Source: Alphaproteobacteria bacterium (lineage in GTDB: Bacteria > Pseudomonadota > Alphaproteobacteria > UBA8366 > Aestuariispiraceae). From it: DNA of 52,655 bases. Shown piece after piece: positions 28,329-34,837 of the stretch. The position numbers were made by a program, and so were the translations under genes. Position 1 is the first letter of the stretch, and every line of letters begins with the position of its first letter. The notes under the pieces were generated by a model, which saw nothing but the letters and a program-made list of their open reading frames with translations, did no database searches and had not been told where the DNA came from. The DNA is taken from contig SPJV01000217.1 in NCBI GenBank assembly GCA_006844765.1, forward strand, positions 1 to 52,655, read 5' to 3'.

Positions 28329-28391
28329 ACCGGCGGTAAAGCCGGTGGAAAACGCGCCGCTTATCTGATCAAAGCGATCAGCAAGCGGCGC
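28329..28391 (-). terminator. Long stem-loop between parvulin-like gene and exporter operon
   Basis: The 74-88 bp gap holds a strong hairpin: GCGCCGCTT at 28354-28362 pairs with AAGCGGCGC at 28383-28391, and inside it CTGATC (28365-28370) pairs with GATCAG (28376-28381). Read on the minus strand it is followed by GTTTTCC, like a weak intrinsic terminator. A second small stem, ACCGGC/GCCGGT, lies at 28329-28346. It begins 6 bp after the parvulin-like stop. I infer attenuation that lowers exporter expression relative to the upstream gene, or an mRNA-stabilising structure. Confidence 0.6.
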
Positions 28392-28397
28392 TCCCAA

Positions 28398-29180
28398 TCA
28401 CTCGTCGTCGTCTTCCGGCGGTTCGCTTGTGATACCAAGCGGAATATTTTTGACGGTACCACTTCCGGCAAGGCCGTCGATCAGGTCCTCAAACAAGGAA
28501 TCCCGGATGACTTCCTTCACATCCTCAAACTCAGGAATGACGACTTTGCGCACCATATAGACGGTGTAGTCATCATCTTCTTTGATCGGTCCAACGACAT
28601 CGTCGGCTGCCGCACCGAAGATCGCCGCCTCGGCTTCCGCGCGAACGTCGTCACGGGTGACTTCGCCGCCATATCCGCCCTTCAGATAGGTGTCTTCATC
28701 AATCGAATGCTCAAGGGCAAGGTTCATGAAGCTGTCGTCTTCGTCTTCCAGGGTAGAGACAATTTCATCGGCCAAATCTTCGTCATCGACGGTGATGTTA
28801 TAAATTTCCGCAACGTCGTAGCTATTTTTATTCTCGACGAAATGCTCTTTTACTTCATCGTCGGTGATGGAGGCGCGAATTTTGTTGCGCAACGCAGCGA
28901 TTTCGGCGACTTGTGCCATGGCAGCAGCGTCGATGCCATTTTCCGCCAACCATGCTTTTGTTTGCTCAGCGCTTTCAAGCTCTTGAGCGTAGCGCATTTC
29001 GTTGAAGACGGTTTGAATTTCTTCAGCGCTGGCAGAGATTTTCTTTTCCGCGCAATATTGAATGACCGCAGCGTCGGTAGCCGTTTCTTGGATGAATTGA
29101 TCATCGCCCATGGCGACACGCCATTGAAGCGCCGTTTTTAAATCTACAGGCGCGCCGTTTACTTCTAGAAAGTCAGTCAT
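28398..29180 (-). CDS. Acidic cytoplasmic parvulin-like (PpiC/SurA-type) protein
   Basis: This 260-residue protein starts at ATG 29180 behind GAGGGG. An N-terminal helical SurA-like region (about 1-125) is followed by a parvulin-type rotamase domain (about 130-215): SFMNLALEHSID, then KGGYGGEVTRDD, a helix, and DVVGPIKEDDDYTVYMV. There is no signal peptide, whereas SurA and PpiA/PpiD are exported or anchored. It is very acidic: I count 64 Asp/Glu against 20 Lys/Arg. Related parvulins accompany C39-type exporters in other bacteria (my recollection of family context). It sits between the arginine-rich precursor gene and the exporters, so I infer a chaperone that holds the basic cargo before export. 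Isomerase activity is unproven. Confidence 0.83.
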   Translation of the reverse strand: MTDFLEVNGAPVDLKTALQWRVAMGDDQFIQETATDAAVIQYCAEKKISASAEEIQTVFNEMRYAQELESAEQTKAWLAENGIDAAAMAQVAEIAALRNKIRASITDDEVKEHFVENKNSYDVAEIYNITVDDEDLADEIVSTLEDEDDSFMNLALEHSIDEDTYLKGGYGGEVTRDDVRAEAEAAIFGAAADDVVGPIKEDDDYTVYMVRKVVIPEFEDVKEVIRDSLFEDLIDGLAGSGTVKNIPLGITSEPPEDDDE

Positions 29181-29408
29181 TGTGTCCCCTCGTTCGTTTA
29201 TTTCCCGCGTTGAAATTTTTAAGCTCGACGACATTTACGTATCGCAAGACCCCCACGTATCTCGCCGTTACTTTGGTCAATTGGTTCTAAGAAAACAAAT
29301 GATAAAAACGTTAATTCAGTATGTTAGTTCACATTGGGTGATTGGCGACTGTACCTGTAATACATGAAGTGACTGGGGTTCACATCGGGACAGGACCCCG
29401 AATATGAA
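29181..29408 (-). promoter_or_regulatory. Upstream region of parvulin-exporter operon
   Basis: This stretch between the parvulin-like start and the terminator of the peptide gene is AT-rich in its middle (about 29270-29345). It must hold the promoter for the parvulin-exporter transcript because a terminator precedes it. I cannot assign hexamers with confidence. Confidence 0.35.
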
Positions 29409-29434
29409 ATGGCCCGGTGAAAACACCGGGCCAT
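29409..29434 (-). terminator. Intrinsic terminator of the arginine-rich peptide gene
   Basis: A perfect 11-bp stem, ATGGCCCGGTG with CACCGGGCCAT around an AAAA loop, lies 27 bp beyond the peptide stop codon. On the minus strand it is followed by the T-rich ATTTCATATT. It probably makes the peptide gene a separate, short, strongly expressed transcript. Confidence 0.7.
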
Positions 29435-29460
29435 CCCAAAATAAACCTGACGTCGCGATT

Positions 29461-29793
29461 TTAGACGCGGCGTGCTTTGGACCGCAGGCTTGCAGCCGTC
29501 CGGCTGTGGAACGCGGCGCGTTTCAGCAACGACCGACGCAGTGCCGGGTTGCCACGACGACGCGGGCTCGGACGGCGGCGGATGCTGCGGGTTGGGCGAC
29601 GGCGTGAGCCACCGCGACGACGGCGGGCAGCCAGTGCCCGCATCCGACGGGCGCGGCGGATAGCGCGAATACGGCGGATGCGCTGGGCGCGGCTAAAGCC
29701 GCCCATGACGTCGGCGCCAGCTTCTTCGCCAATCGCTTGCGCGCGGGACGGAAGATCTTCGATTTCAAGGGTGATATCGCTGAATTCAAGCAT
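29461..29793 (-). CDS. Double-glycine-leader precursor of an arginine-rich (protamine-like) peptide
   Basis: This 110-residue ORF has a good ribosome site (AGGAG, 10 bp before ATG 29793). Residues 1-32 form an acidic leader (8 Asp/Glu, 1 Arg) ending in ADVMGG, a double-glycine cleavage site for C39 exporters. The predicted mature part, residues 33-110, has 31 Arg and 2 Lys in 78 residues, no Asp/Glu and no Cys. Residues 39-56 show a three-residue rhythm with a hydrophobic residue at every third position (I39, I42, I45, A48, M51, L54), then Arg clusters such as SIRRRPSPRRRG. A second Gly-Gly at 61-62 might be another cut site. The gene lies upstream of the parvulin-exporter operon and has its own terminator. 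I recognise no known family. A cationic antimicrobial or extracellular nucleic-acid-binding peptide are both possible. Confidence 0.78.
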   Translation of the reverse strand: MLEFSDITLEIEDLPSRAQAIGEEAGADVMGGFSRAQRIRRIRAIRRARRMRALAARRRRGGSRRRPTRSIRRRPSPRRRGNPALRRSLLKRAAFHSRTAASLRSKARRV

Positions 29794-30008
29794 GATGTAG
29801 TCTCCTAATCTATTCGTTTGGTGTCCGTTACGATGGACTGTTTTTATTTATCGTTATTGGCCTTTGCGGCGTTCGGATTTGAAGAATTGAGTTCTTGTCT
29901 GCTCAACCCCTCGACACACAATCAAGTGTCATGACCATACAGGACTATCAGGAAATGTTAAGTGATTGGCTTCACATAATCGAAGAGAAAGAAAATAGTG
30001 TCACAAAA

Positions 30009-31397
30009 TCAGTCGATTTCGGTGGAGAAAAAGTTCCACTCGTTTCTCTTTAGATCCTCTTCCACGTCATAAATGACCACGGGAAGATCAATATCGTCGG
30101 CGCGCAGGCGGCCAACGCGTTCCAACAACGTGAAGCGCGCGACAAGTTCATCCCGCTTGGCGGTGGCCAGGTTTACCTGTGCGTCCAGATATTCCTGTTC
30201 AGCGTTCAACAGCTCAATGACAGTACGTCGTCCGACCTCAAGTTCGGCGGCAATGCCGTCCAAGGCGATCTTCGCCGCCTCCACCTGCACGGTGAATGCT
30301 TTCACCCGTTCCACCGCGCTAACCACGTCCTCCCAGGCTTGTTGGGCGTTGTCCCGCGCCGTCCGCCGCGCCTGATCAAGCTCCAGCAGTCGCTGTTTCT
30401 TGGTTTTGCGCGCGGCACGAACGTTTGAGAATTCAATGCCGGTCTGGAAAATAGGCACGGTTAAGGTCAATGAAACCGTTGATGTGGCCGATTCCGTGCT
30501 TTGAGCACTCCTGTTGTTGGTTTGCGTTTTGGAAACGCTACCAGCAAGCGCGAGGTTGGGCAGGCGGGCCGCTTGATTGGTCTCGATATCCGTTTCCGCC
30601 GTCTCAAGGTTCTCCATAGCGGTTAGGACTGTGGGGTGTTGGTCGCCAGCCAAAATGACTGTCGTTTCCTCATTCTCTGGAAGAGTATACGTGAATTCTG
30701 GTGTTGTTAGGGATTCGGGCGGGAAACCGACCACTTGGAGAAAAGCCGAAATCGCACGATCGTAGACACCGAGCGCCGCCGAAAAATCTGCCCGAGCGCG
30801 TGCCAATCTGGACCGCGCCTGCGCCAAATCCGCTTCCGTCCGCAGCCGCAAGTCATATTGGACTCGGGTCGATTCCAGTTGTTTCTCCAGGACAGAGACA
30901 TTGTTGCGCCGCAGATCCACAATATTCTTGTCGCGCAGGACATTCAGATAAGCGGTTACCGCGCCCAAAAGGACAGTTTGTTCGCTTTGCCACAAGGTGT
31001 AGCGGCCGGCAAATACAGCGCTGTCAGCAGCTTTGAGGCGGGCCAAATTTTCAAAACTGAACAAGGTCTGCGATAGCGACAGTGTTTCCGTGCGTGTGTC
31101 CGACAGGGTAGAGCCGTTGCCGTCATCCTCTGTCACTGTATTGGTGCGGCTGTATGATTCTGAAAGGGATAGGGACGGCAGCCAACCCGCGCGCGCTTGC
31201 GGCACTTGTTCGTTCGTCACTTCCAATGTTGCGCGCGCCGCCAACAGCGTGGGGTTGCTATTATAGACGTGAGTCAGAACGTCTGTAAGCGATTGCGCCG
31301 TGCTGGGCAGACTGAAAAAGACGGTGCCGGTCATAAAGACGGTAGCGAGAAGCGTCCGTGACACCTCATTCCGTCTCATTTTACCGGCCAAAATCAT
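30009..31397 (-). CDS. TolC-family outer-membrane efflux protein
   Basis: This 462-residue protein starts at ATG 31397 with AAGGGA upstream. The N-terminal signal peptide (basic MRRNEVSRT, hydrophobic core, cleavage near STAQS) is followed by two repeated OEP halves, each with a long helical segment. LTDVLTHVYNSNPTLLAARA and QVPQARAGWLPSLSLS are classic for TolC/OEP proteins, and VGRRTVIELLNAEQEYLDA near residue 390 is the conserved C-half signature. It forms the trimeric outer-membrane channel of type I export. The location, just upstream of the peptide gene on the same strand, ties it to the HlyD/ABC machine. Family length fits (about 450-490). It is divergent from the second parvulin-like gene. 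Confidence 0.92.
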   Translation of the reverse strand: MILAGKMRRNEVSRTLLATVFMTGTVFFSLPSTAQSLTDVLTHVYNSNPTLLAARATLEVTNEQVPQARAGWLPSLSLSESYSRTNTVTEDDGNGSTLSDTRTETLSLSQTLFSFENLARLKAADSAVFAGRYTLWQSEQTVLLGAVTAYLNVLRDKNIVDLRRNNVSVLEKQLESTRVQYDLRLRTEADLAQARSRLARARADFSAALGVYDRAISAFLQVVGFPPESLTTPEFTYTLPENEETTVILAGDQHPTVLTAMENLETAETDIETNQAARLPNLALAGSVSKTQTNNRSAQSTESATSTVSLTLTVPIFQTGIEFSNVRAARKTKKQRLLELDQARRTARDNAQQAWEDVVSAVERVKAFTVQVEAAKIALDGIAAELEVGRRTVIELLNAEQEYLDAQVNLATAKRDELVARFTLLERVGRLRADDIDLPVVIYDVEEDLKRNEWNFFSTEID

Positions 31398-31513
31398 GGT
31401 CTATCCCTTAACCCAGATACTTCTAACCCAGAAACCCTTAGATCGCGTATGCCTAAGGTGCCTGGAACTCAGTCAGTCGCATGGTTAGCGCTTGACTACA
31501 ACTTTGAGCCATC

Positions 31514-32332
31514 GTGAATATCGTCTCACAGATTCCTAAAGGCAGCGCAAACCATCTTCGGCTGCTGAATTGTGAGGCGCAAGTGATTGAAACACCTTTT
31601 TTGGATATAAATGGGGAAGCGATTTCGCTTGAGCTCGCCCTTGGCGTCGCCCTGATGGATGATGGGTATGATATCCGCGAGCAGTTGGCGTCTAAATATG
31701 CGTTGCGGTCATGGGCGCTTGATCAAAATGTCGCTCCGACAAACGAGGACTTTCAAGCCGAATTGAATGCATTTCGGCAAGAGATGGATCTTGGACGGCG
31801 TACGGACTTTGAAAAATGGATGTCATCGAACAGTGTTTCTGAGGCGACGATCCGACTCGTTTGTGAGTTCAGGGCTCTGACCAATGCGCTCTTGGCGTCT
31901 GTCCCAGGTGCCGAGATCGCCGCCGCCTATCAAGAAATTGAACATAGTCTTTCCGAAGTGTCGCTTTACCTGTTGTCGCTCGAAACTCAAACCGAGGCGC
32001 AATCACTGGCAGAGGCATTGCGCGCCAAGAAGATCGGGTTTTTAGAGGCGGTCGATCAGTATTGTGATGCAGAAACAAAAGCGACAGGAGACTTCGCAAG
32101 TACATTCGCGTTGGCCGATCTCCCCAAACAACAACGCGATATCCTGCGCTCCCTTGATGTCGGCGACGTCGCCGGACCAATAGAAGAGGAAGGTCGTTGG
32201 CTGCTGATCAAACTCACAGCGATGACAACGCCAAGCTTTGACGATGTCGCAGATGACCTGAGAGCAGATATCGCCGCCGAAGTTCTTGGCCGGTACATCG
32301 ATACGACCGTGGTCCTACGGGACATAGGTTGA
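31514..32332 (+). CDS. Second acidic parvulin-like protein, diverged
   Basis: This protein has 272 residues from GTG 31514; GTG 31583 is an alternative that would align better with its paralogue. It is homologous along its length to the parvulin-like protein at 28398-29180. FLDINGEAISLELAL matches FLEVNGAPVDLKTAL, and the C-terminal DVGDVAGPIEEEGRWLLIKL matches the end of the rotamase domain. The GG-rich parvulin centre is eroded (TGDFASTFALADL), so catalysis is doubtful. There is no signal peptide. It is acidic (46 Asp/Glu against 23 Lys/Arg). It is divergent from tolC, with 116 bp between them. I infer a second cargo-holding protein for the export system. Confidence 0.75.
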   Translation: MNIVSQIPKGSANHLRLLNCEAQVIETPFLDINGEAISLELALGVALMDDGYDIREQLASKYALRSWALDQNVAPTNEDFQAELNAFRQEMDLGRRTDFEKWMSSNSVSEATIRLVCEFRALTNALLASVPGAEIAAAYQEIEHSLSEVSLYLLSLETQTEAQSLAEALRAKKIGFLEAVDQYCDAETKATGDFASTFALADLPKQQRDILRSLDVGDVAGPIEEEGRWLLIKLTAMTTPSFDDVADDLRADIAAEVLGRYIDTTVVLRDIG

Positions 32333-32362
32333 AGGACGGATTTGGATGATTTGGACGGCGGC

Positions 32363-32371
32363 GGGGGGGGG
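32363..32371. repeat. G9 homopolymer tract in an intergenic region
   Basis: Nine consecutive G bases stand about 30 bp after the second parvulin-like stop in a 180-bp stretch with no evident gene. Such tracts can vary in length by slippage or be a sequencing artefact. I see no promoter that it would clearly modulate. Confidence 0.6.
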
Positions 32372-32512
32372 CGATTGATAGTAGCAAGGAATTGAAAATT
32401 TCCGCATCATGGCGGATGAGACGTAACGGTCAGTATATCTTGAAATTTGGTGTTTTTGTATACTGCAAAAGAAGCGTCCTAACTTAACAAAAATGGCCAA
32501 GCTTGAGGGACC

Positions 32513-32629
32513 ATGGTTGTGAGAGAAGACTGGACACTATTCAGATCACGGGAGGCGGTCGACCAAAAGGCCGAGGTTGAGCTCATTCCCAAAATTGTGG
32601 TGCAGCTGTGGGGCTGCGGGAGGAAATGA
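32513..32629 (+). CDS. Possible 38-residue small protein or gene fragment
   Basis: A short frame opens at ATG 32513 behind a GAGGGA site and stops one base before the GTG start of the lipoprotein, so translation could be coupled. The peptide begins MVVREDWTLFRSREAVDQ and ends LWGCGRK. Its first half resembles the DWTLFR...Q.A segment at the N-terminus of certain ATP-binding (topoisomerase VI/GHKL-like) proteins, which would make it a decayed fragment. That resemblance is from memory and weak. Confidence 0.3.
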   Translation: MVVREDWTLFRSREAVDQKAEVELIPKIVVQLWGCGRK

Positions 32630-32630
32630 A

Positions 32631-33695
32631 GTGAGGCGGAAATCCTGGGTTGCTCCCATAGCACTTCTTTTGTTGGTCTTCGTTGCCGGATGCCGTTCTT
32701 ACCACATTGGCCAGACAGCGGCAGCTCAGCCGATCATGTACTTAAAGCCCGATATCTCCGGGACGGCGTTCGTGCACGACGATATGGAGTGCGCCTCGCG
32801 GGAGCATTGGTCACCATGGACCAGTCCAAATACGGCAAAGTATGTCTTACGCGCGCTTCTTCTCGGTTACGCAGCAGCTGGAGATCTCCAAAAGGACTAT
32901 GAGAAAGCAGCCGTTTACGCTGCTCAGACATATGACAATTGCATGTCTAACAAAGGTTATGTGACGGCAAAGCGTCATCCCAGCTTGAATGTTTTATACT
33001 CTGGGACCCACTCCAAAACGGCCAAGATTGAAGCTATCGACGCGTATCGCGACAATCCGGAATTTCAGCCGATAACGGCTCTATGGGAAGCTCGCAAGGC
33101 GGACAGCGTGCAAGCGTTGGAGGCATTTATCGCTCAGTATCCAGGGTCCATATTTCAAGACTGGGTATCCCACGGTATTCGGAATCCCAACTCGACGAGG
33201 GACATGATCTGGCGTTTCAAACAGAGCCAGGCAATTGAAGTCACTAGAATACCGCTCCGGGGCTATTTGAAAGTCTCTGGTTGGCTGGAATTTCCAACGA
33301 AATCAGAGGTTCCAGAATTGCGAGATGCTTGCGCTAAAACTCTCGAACGGGCTCGGCTTCGCCTCCGTAATCATAAAGGCCTGATGTCGGGAAAATTGGA
33401 TGTTGAGGAAGGCGTCAGTTTCGCAGTGTATGGCCAGCAATTTGAGACTGGAGACTTTTTGCTCCTGGGCGAATCCCCGGGTGGTCATGCGATCGCACTC
33501 ACTGGTACGGTTCGCAACAAGGCCTATCTAAATATATCGACCGGCCCCAAAAACACCTTGGGTAAATGGCCGTGCCGGCAAAGCGTTGCCCTGAAATACG
33601 AGGAACCCTCGAAGGACCAAACCTCAGCCTGGAACCTTCCCGGACGTCCAGTGGTAGAAATAGAAGAGGCTTTGAGACGCTTGAACCCGAACTGA
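32631..33695 (+). CDS. Hypothetical lipoprotein
   Basis: This 354-residue protein starts at GTG 32631 with GGGAGGAAATG just upstream. The N-terminus is a lipoprotein signal: basic RRKSW, hydrophobic PIALLLLVFV, lipobox VAGC, so Cys22 or so would be lipidated. The mature part has an alpha-helical segment (KYVLRALLLGYAAAGDLQKDYEKAAVYAAQTYDNCM) with conserved-looking cysteines, a region reminiscent of TPR/caspase-linked helices (VQALEAFIAQYPGSIFQDWV), and a beta-rich C-terminus. I do not recognise a family. It is predicted to be membrane-anchored. It stands alone between the export locus and the nitrate cassette. Confidence 0.7.
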   Translation: MRRKSWVAPIALLLLVFVAGCRSYHIGQTAAAQPIMYLKPDISGTAFVHDDMECASREHWSPWTSPNTAKYVLRALLLGYAAAGDLQKDYEKAAVYAAQTYDNCMSNKGYVTAKRHPSLNVLYSGTHSKTAKIEAIDAYRDNPEFQPITALWEARKADSVQALEAFIAQYPGSIFQDWVSHGIRNPNSTRDMIWRFKQSQAIEVTRIPLRGYLKVSGWLEFPTKSEVPELRDACAKTLERARLRLRNHKGLMSGKLDVEEGVSFAVYGQQFETGDFLLLGESPGGHAIALTGTVRNKAYLNISTGPKNTLGKWPCRQSVALKYEEPSKDQTSAWNLPGRPVVEIEEALRRLNPN

Positions 33696-33777
33696 AAGGT
33701 AATAGCTTCTCTAAAGCAGAAAAACCAAGTTCAACGAGATATGACGGAGCCAGATGGACAAACTTCGAACTCCGAAT

Positions 33778-33974
33778 GCTCTCGCAGTTTGCTTCGCAAA
33801 CAGCTGCCGCTAGGTACCTGTCGGGAGAATTGACGCTTTCTGGCGAAAGCGTTGTGGCGGAGAGAGAGGCGGCCAAACCGATTTGCTCATGCGCTCTATT
33901 ATATTGAAATTATTTTATATTATTGATCTAGTGAAATCCGATGTTTCTCAAAATGTTTGCCAGTTTGTTTGCCA
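33778..33974 (+). repeat. Left copy of a two-module structured repeat flanking the nitrate cassette
   Basis: Module 1 (33778-33868) is nearly identical to 47311-47402. It holds two hairpins, GTTTGC-TTC-GCAAAC (33787-33801) and CGCTTTC-TGGC-GAAAGCG (33834-33851), and ends in TGGCGGAGAGAGAG. A 73-base AT-rich spacer, diverged between copies, leads to module 2 (33942-33974), 33 bases identical to 47476-47508. Both copies have the same orientation and the same spacer length. The terminal TGGCGGAGAGAGAG resembles the complement of a tRNA-Ser 3' end, but no tRNA is here. The 536-bp gap between the lipoprotein and nasT is otherwise without a convincing gene. Confidence 0.8.
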
Positions 33975-34010
33975 GTTTGTTTGCCAGTTTGTTTGCCAGT
34001 TTGTTTTCCA
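33955..34010 (+). repeat. 12-bp tandem repeat, about 4.7 units
   Basis: The unit GTTTGCCAGTTT occurs four times without change (33955-34002) and then as a degenerate partial unit. The right flanking copy of the same element has only about 1.7 units (47489-47508), so unit number varies. No coding role is apparent. Confidence 0.85.
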
Positions 34011-34196
34011 AAGATGAGATCGATGTTTTTGCTGCGGCTGAATTGAGAAATTTGGAAGGTCGTTAGCAATTCGCCGAACAAACAGCCAGACACGCCGGTG
34101 AGCCTGGCTGACTAGCAATCGGCGATCTATTTTGATAGCCGTTTGGTCCTTCGCATTACCCATTGCCAACGAGAAATTTCCACACTGATATTTTGC

Positions 34197-34223
34197 GTTG
34201 CACAATTTATTCGCAAGTGCAAC
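34197..34223. promoter_or_regulatory. Inverted repeat just upstream of nasT
   Basis: GTTGCAC (34197-34203) and GTGCAAC (34217-34223) form 7-bp arms around 13 bases, ending 8 bp before the nasT start. The left arm with its spacer shares TGCACAATTT-N4-GCAA with the region upstream of nrtA (36115-36132), which suggests a common regulator. TGCAC is the NtrC half-site core, but the spacing here is wider than the consensus. A translational operator is also possible. Confidence 0.45.
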
Positions 34224-34231
34224 ATAATCCA

Positions 34232-34837
34232 ATGTCTCCAGATAATGTCTCCGTACTGGTTATTGATGAAAACCGGATCCGGGCTTCCATCATTGAAGCA
34301 GGTCTTGCGGATTCTGGATATCAGAATGTTACGTTAGTGCATGATATGGACGGGGTCGCTGAGCATATCGAAAGCACACATCCGGACGTAATCGTAATCG
34401 ATCTGGAGAATCCCAACCGCGATATGTTGGAACAATTGTTTGTGCTGACCCGTTCGGTGCAGCGACCAATTGCCATGTTCGTCGATAACTCAGACCGCGA
34501 CGTGATGGAAGCCGCCATAGATGCTGGCGTTTCGGCCTATGTTGTGGATGGACTGAAGCAGGACCGGGTCAAACCAATTCTTGATATGGCAATCACCCGT
34601 TTCAAGGCCTATTCGCGCATGGCACGCGAACTTGAAGATGCCCGGAATGAATTAGCCGACCGCAAATTGATCGATCAGGCCAAGGGCATTCTGATGCAAT
34701 CACGAGGAATTGGTGAGGATGAAGCCTATCGGATGCTTCGGACAACGGCCATGAACCAAAACCGGAAAATTTCCGAAATCGCACAGAGCCTGATTACGGC
34801 AAGTTCCTTGATAGATGTAACGGGAGAGGCGAAGTGA
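34232..34837 (+). CDS. nasT: NasT, ANTAR-domain nitrate antitermination regulator
   Basis: This 201-residue protein starts at ATG 34232 (MSPDNVSVLVIDENRIR). An N-terminal receiver-like domain (about 5-125; HPDVIVIDLENPNRD, AIDAGVSAYVVDG) is followed by a coiled-coil linker and a C-terminal ANTAR RNA-binding domain (about 140-195; LIDQAKGILMQSRGIGEDEAYRMLRTTAM). ANTAR proteins bind paired hairpins in leader RNA and prevent terminator formation. In characterised NasS-NasT systems NasS sequesters NasT without nitrate. The gene overlaps nasS by four bases (GTGA), supporting stoichiometric synthesis. The likely target is the leader before nrtA at 36246-36363. The ribosome site is weak. Confidence 0.92.
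   Translation: MSPDNVSVLVIDENRIRASIIEAGLADSGYQNVTLVHDMDGVAEHIESTHPDVIVIDLENPNRDMLEQLFVLTRSVQRPIAMFVDNSDRDVMEAAIDAGVSAYVVDGLKQDRVKPILDMAITRFKAYSRMARELEDARNELADRKLIDQAKGILMQSRGIGEDEAYRMLRTTAMNQNRKISEIAQSLITASSLIDVTGEAK

Noticed and set aside
28092..29141. 349-codon forward frame over the exporter start and parvulin gene.
   Set aside because: Opposite strand of two recognisable genes, with no ribosome site and no domain match.
29477..29800. Forward-strand frame antisense to the arginine-rich peptide gene, also arginine-rich.
   Set aside because: Arg codons CGN read as GC-rich Arg/Pro/Ala codons on the other strand, so the composition is a by-product; no ribosome site and no leader motif. The minus-strand frame has RBS, GG leader and a terminator.
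33855..33869. A tRNA-Ser gene suggested by TGGCGGAGAGAGAG.
   Set aside because: Only the terminal 14-15 bases resemble a tRNA 3' end complement; the T-arm, anticodon arm and D-arm are absent in both copies.
33566..33907. Forward 113-codon frame running from the lipoprotein gene into the left repeat.
   Set aside because: Half overlaps the lipoprotein in another frame and half is the non-coding repeat, whose second copy does not preserve the frame.
33955..34010. CRISPR array considered for the short tandem repeats.
   Set aside because: Units are 12 bp and directly adjacent, with no spacers and no cas genes.
34197..34216. Sigma-54 promoter before nasT.
   Set aside because: The TTGCAC and CGCAA blocks are 13 rather than 12 bases apart and lack the invariant GG, and the site is too close to the start codon.
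33948..34232. Minus-strand frame with tandem TNWQ residues.
   Set aside because: The periodic residues come from the 12-bp tandem DNA repeat; the right copy lacks the frame.
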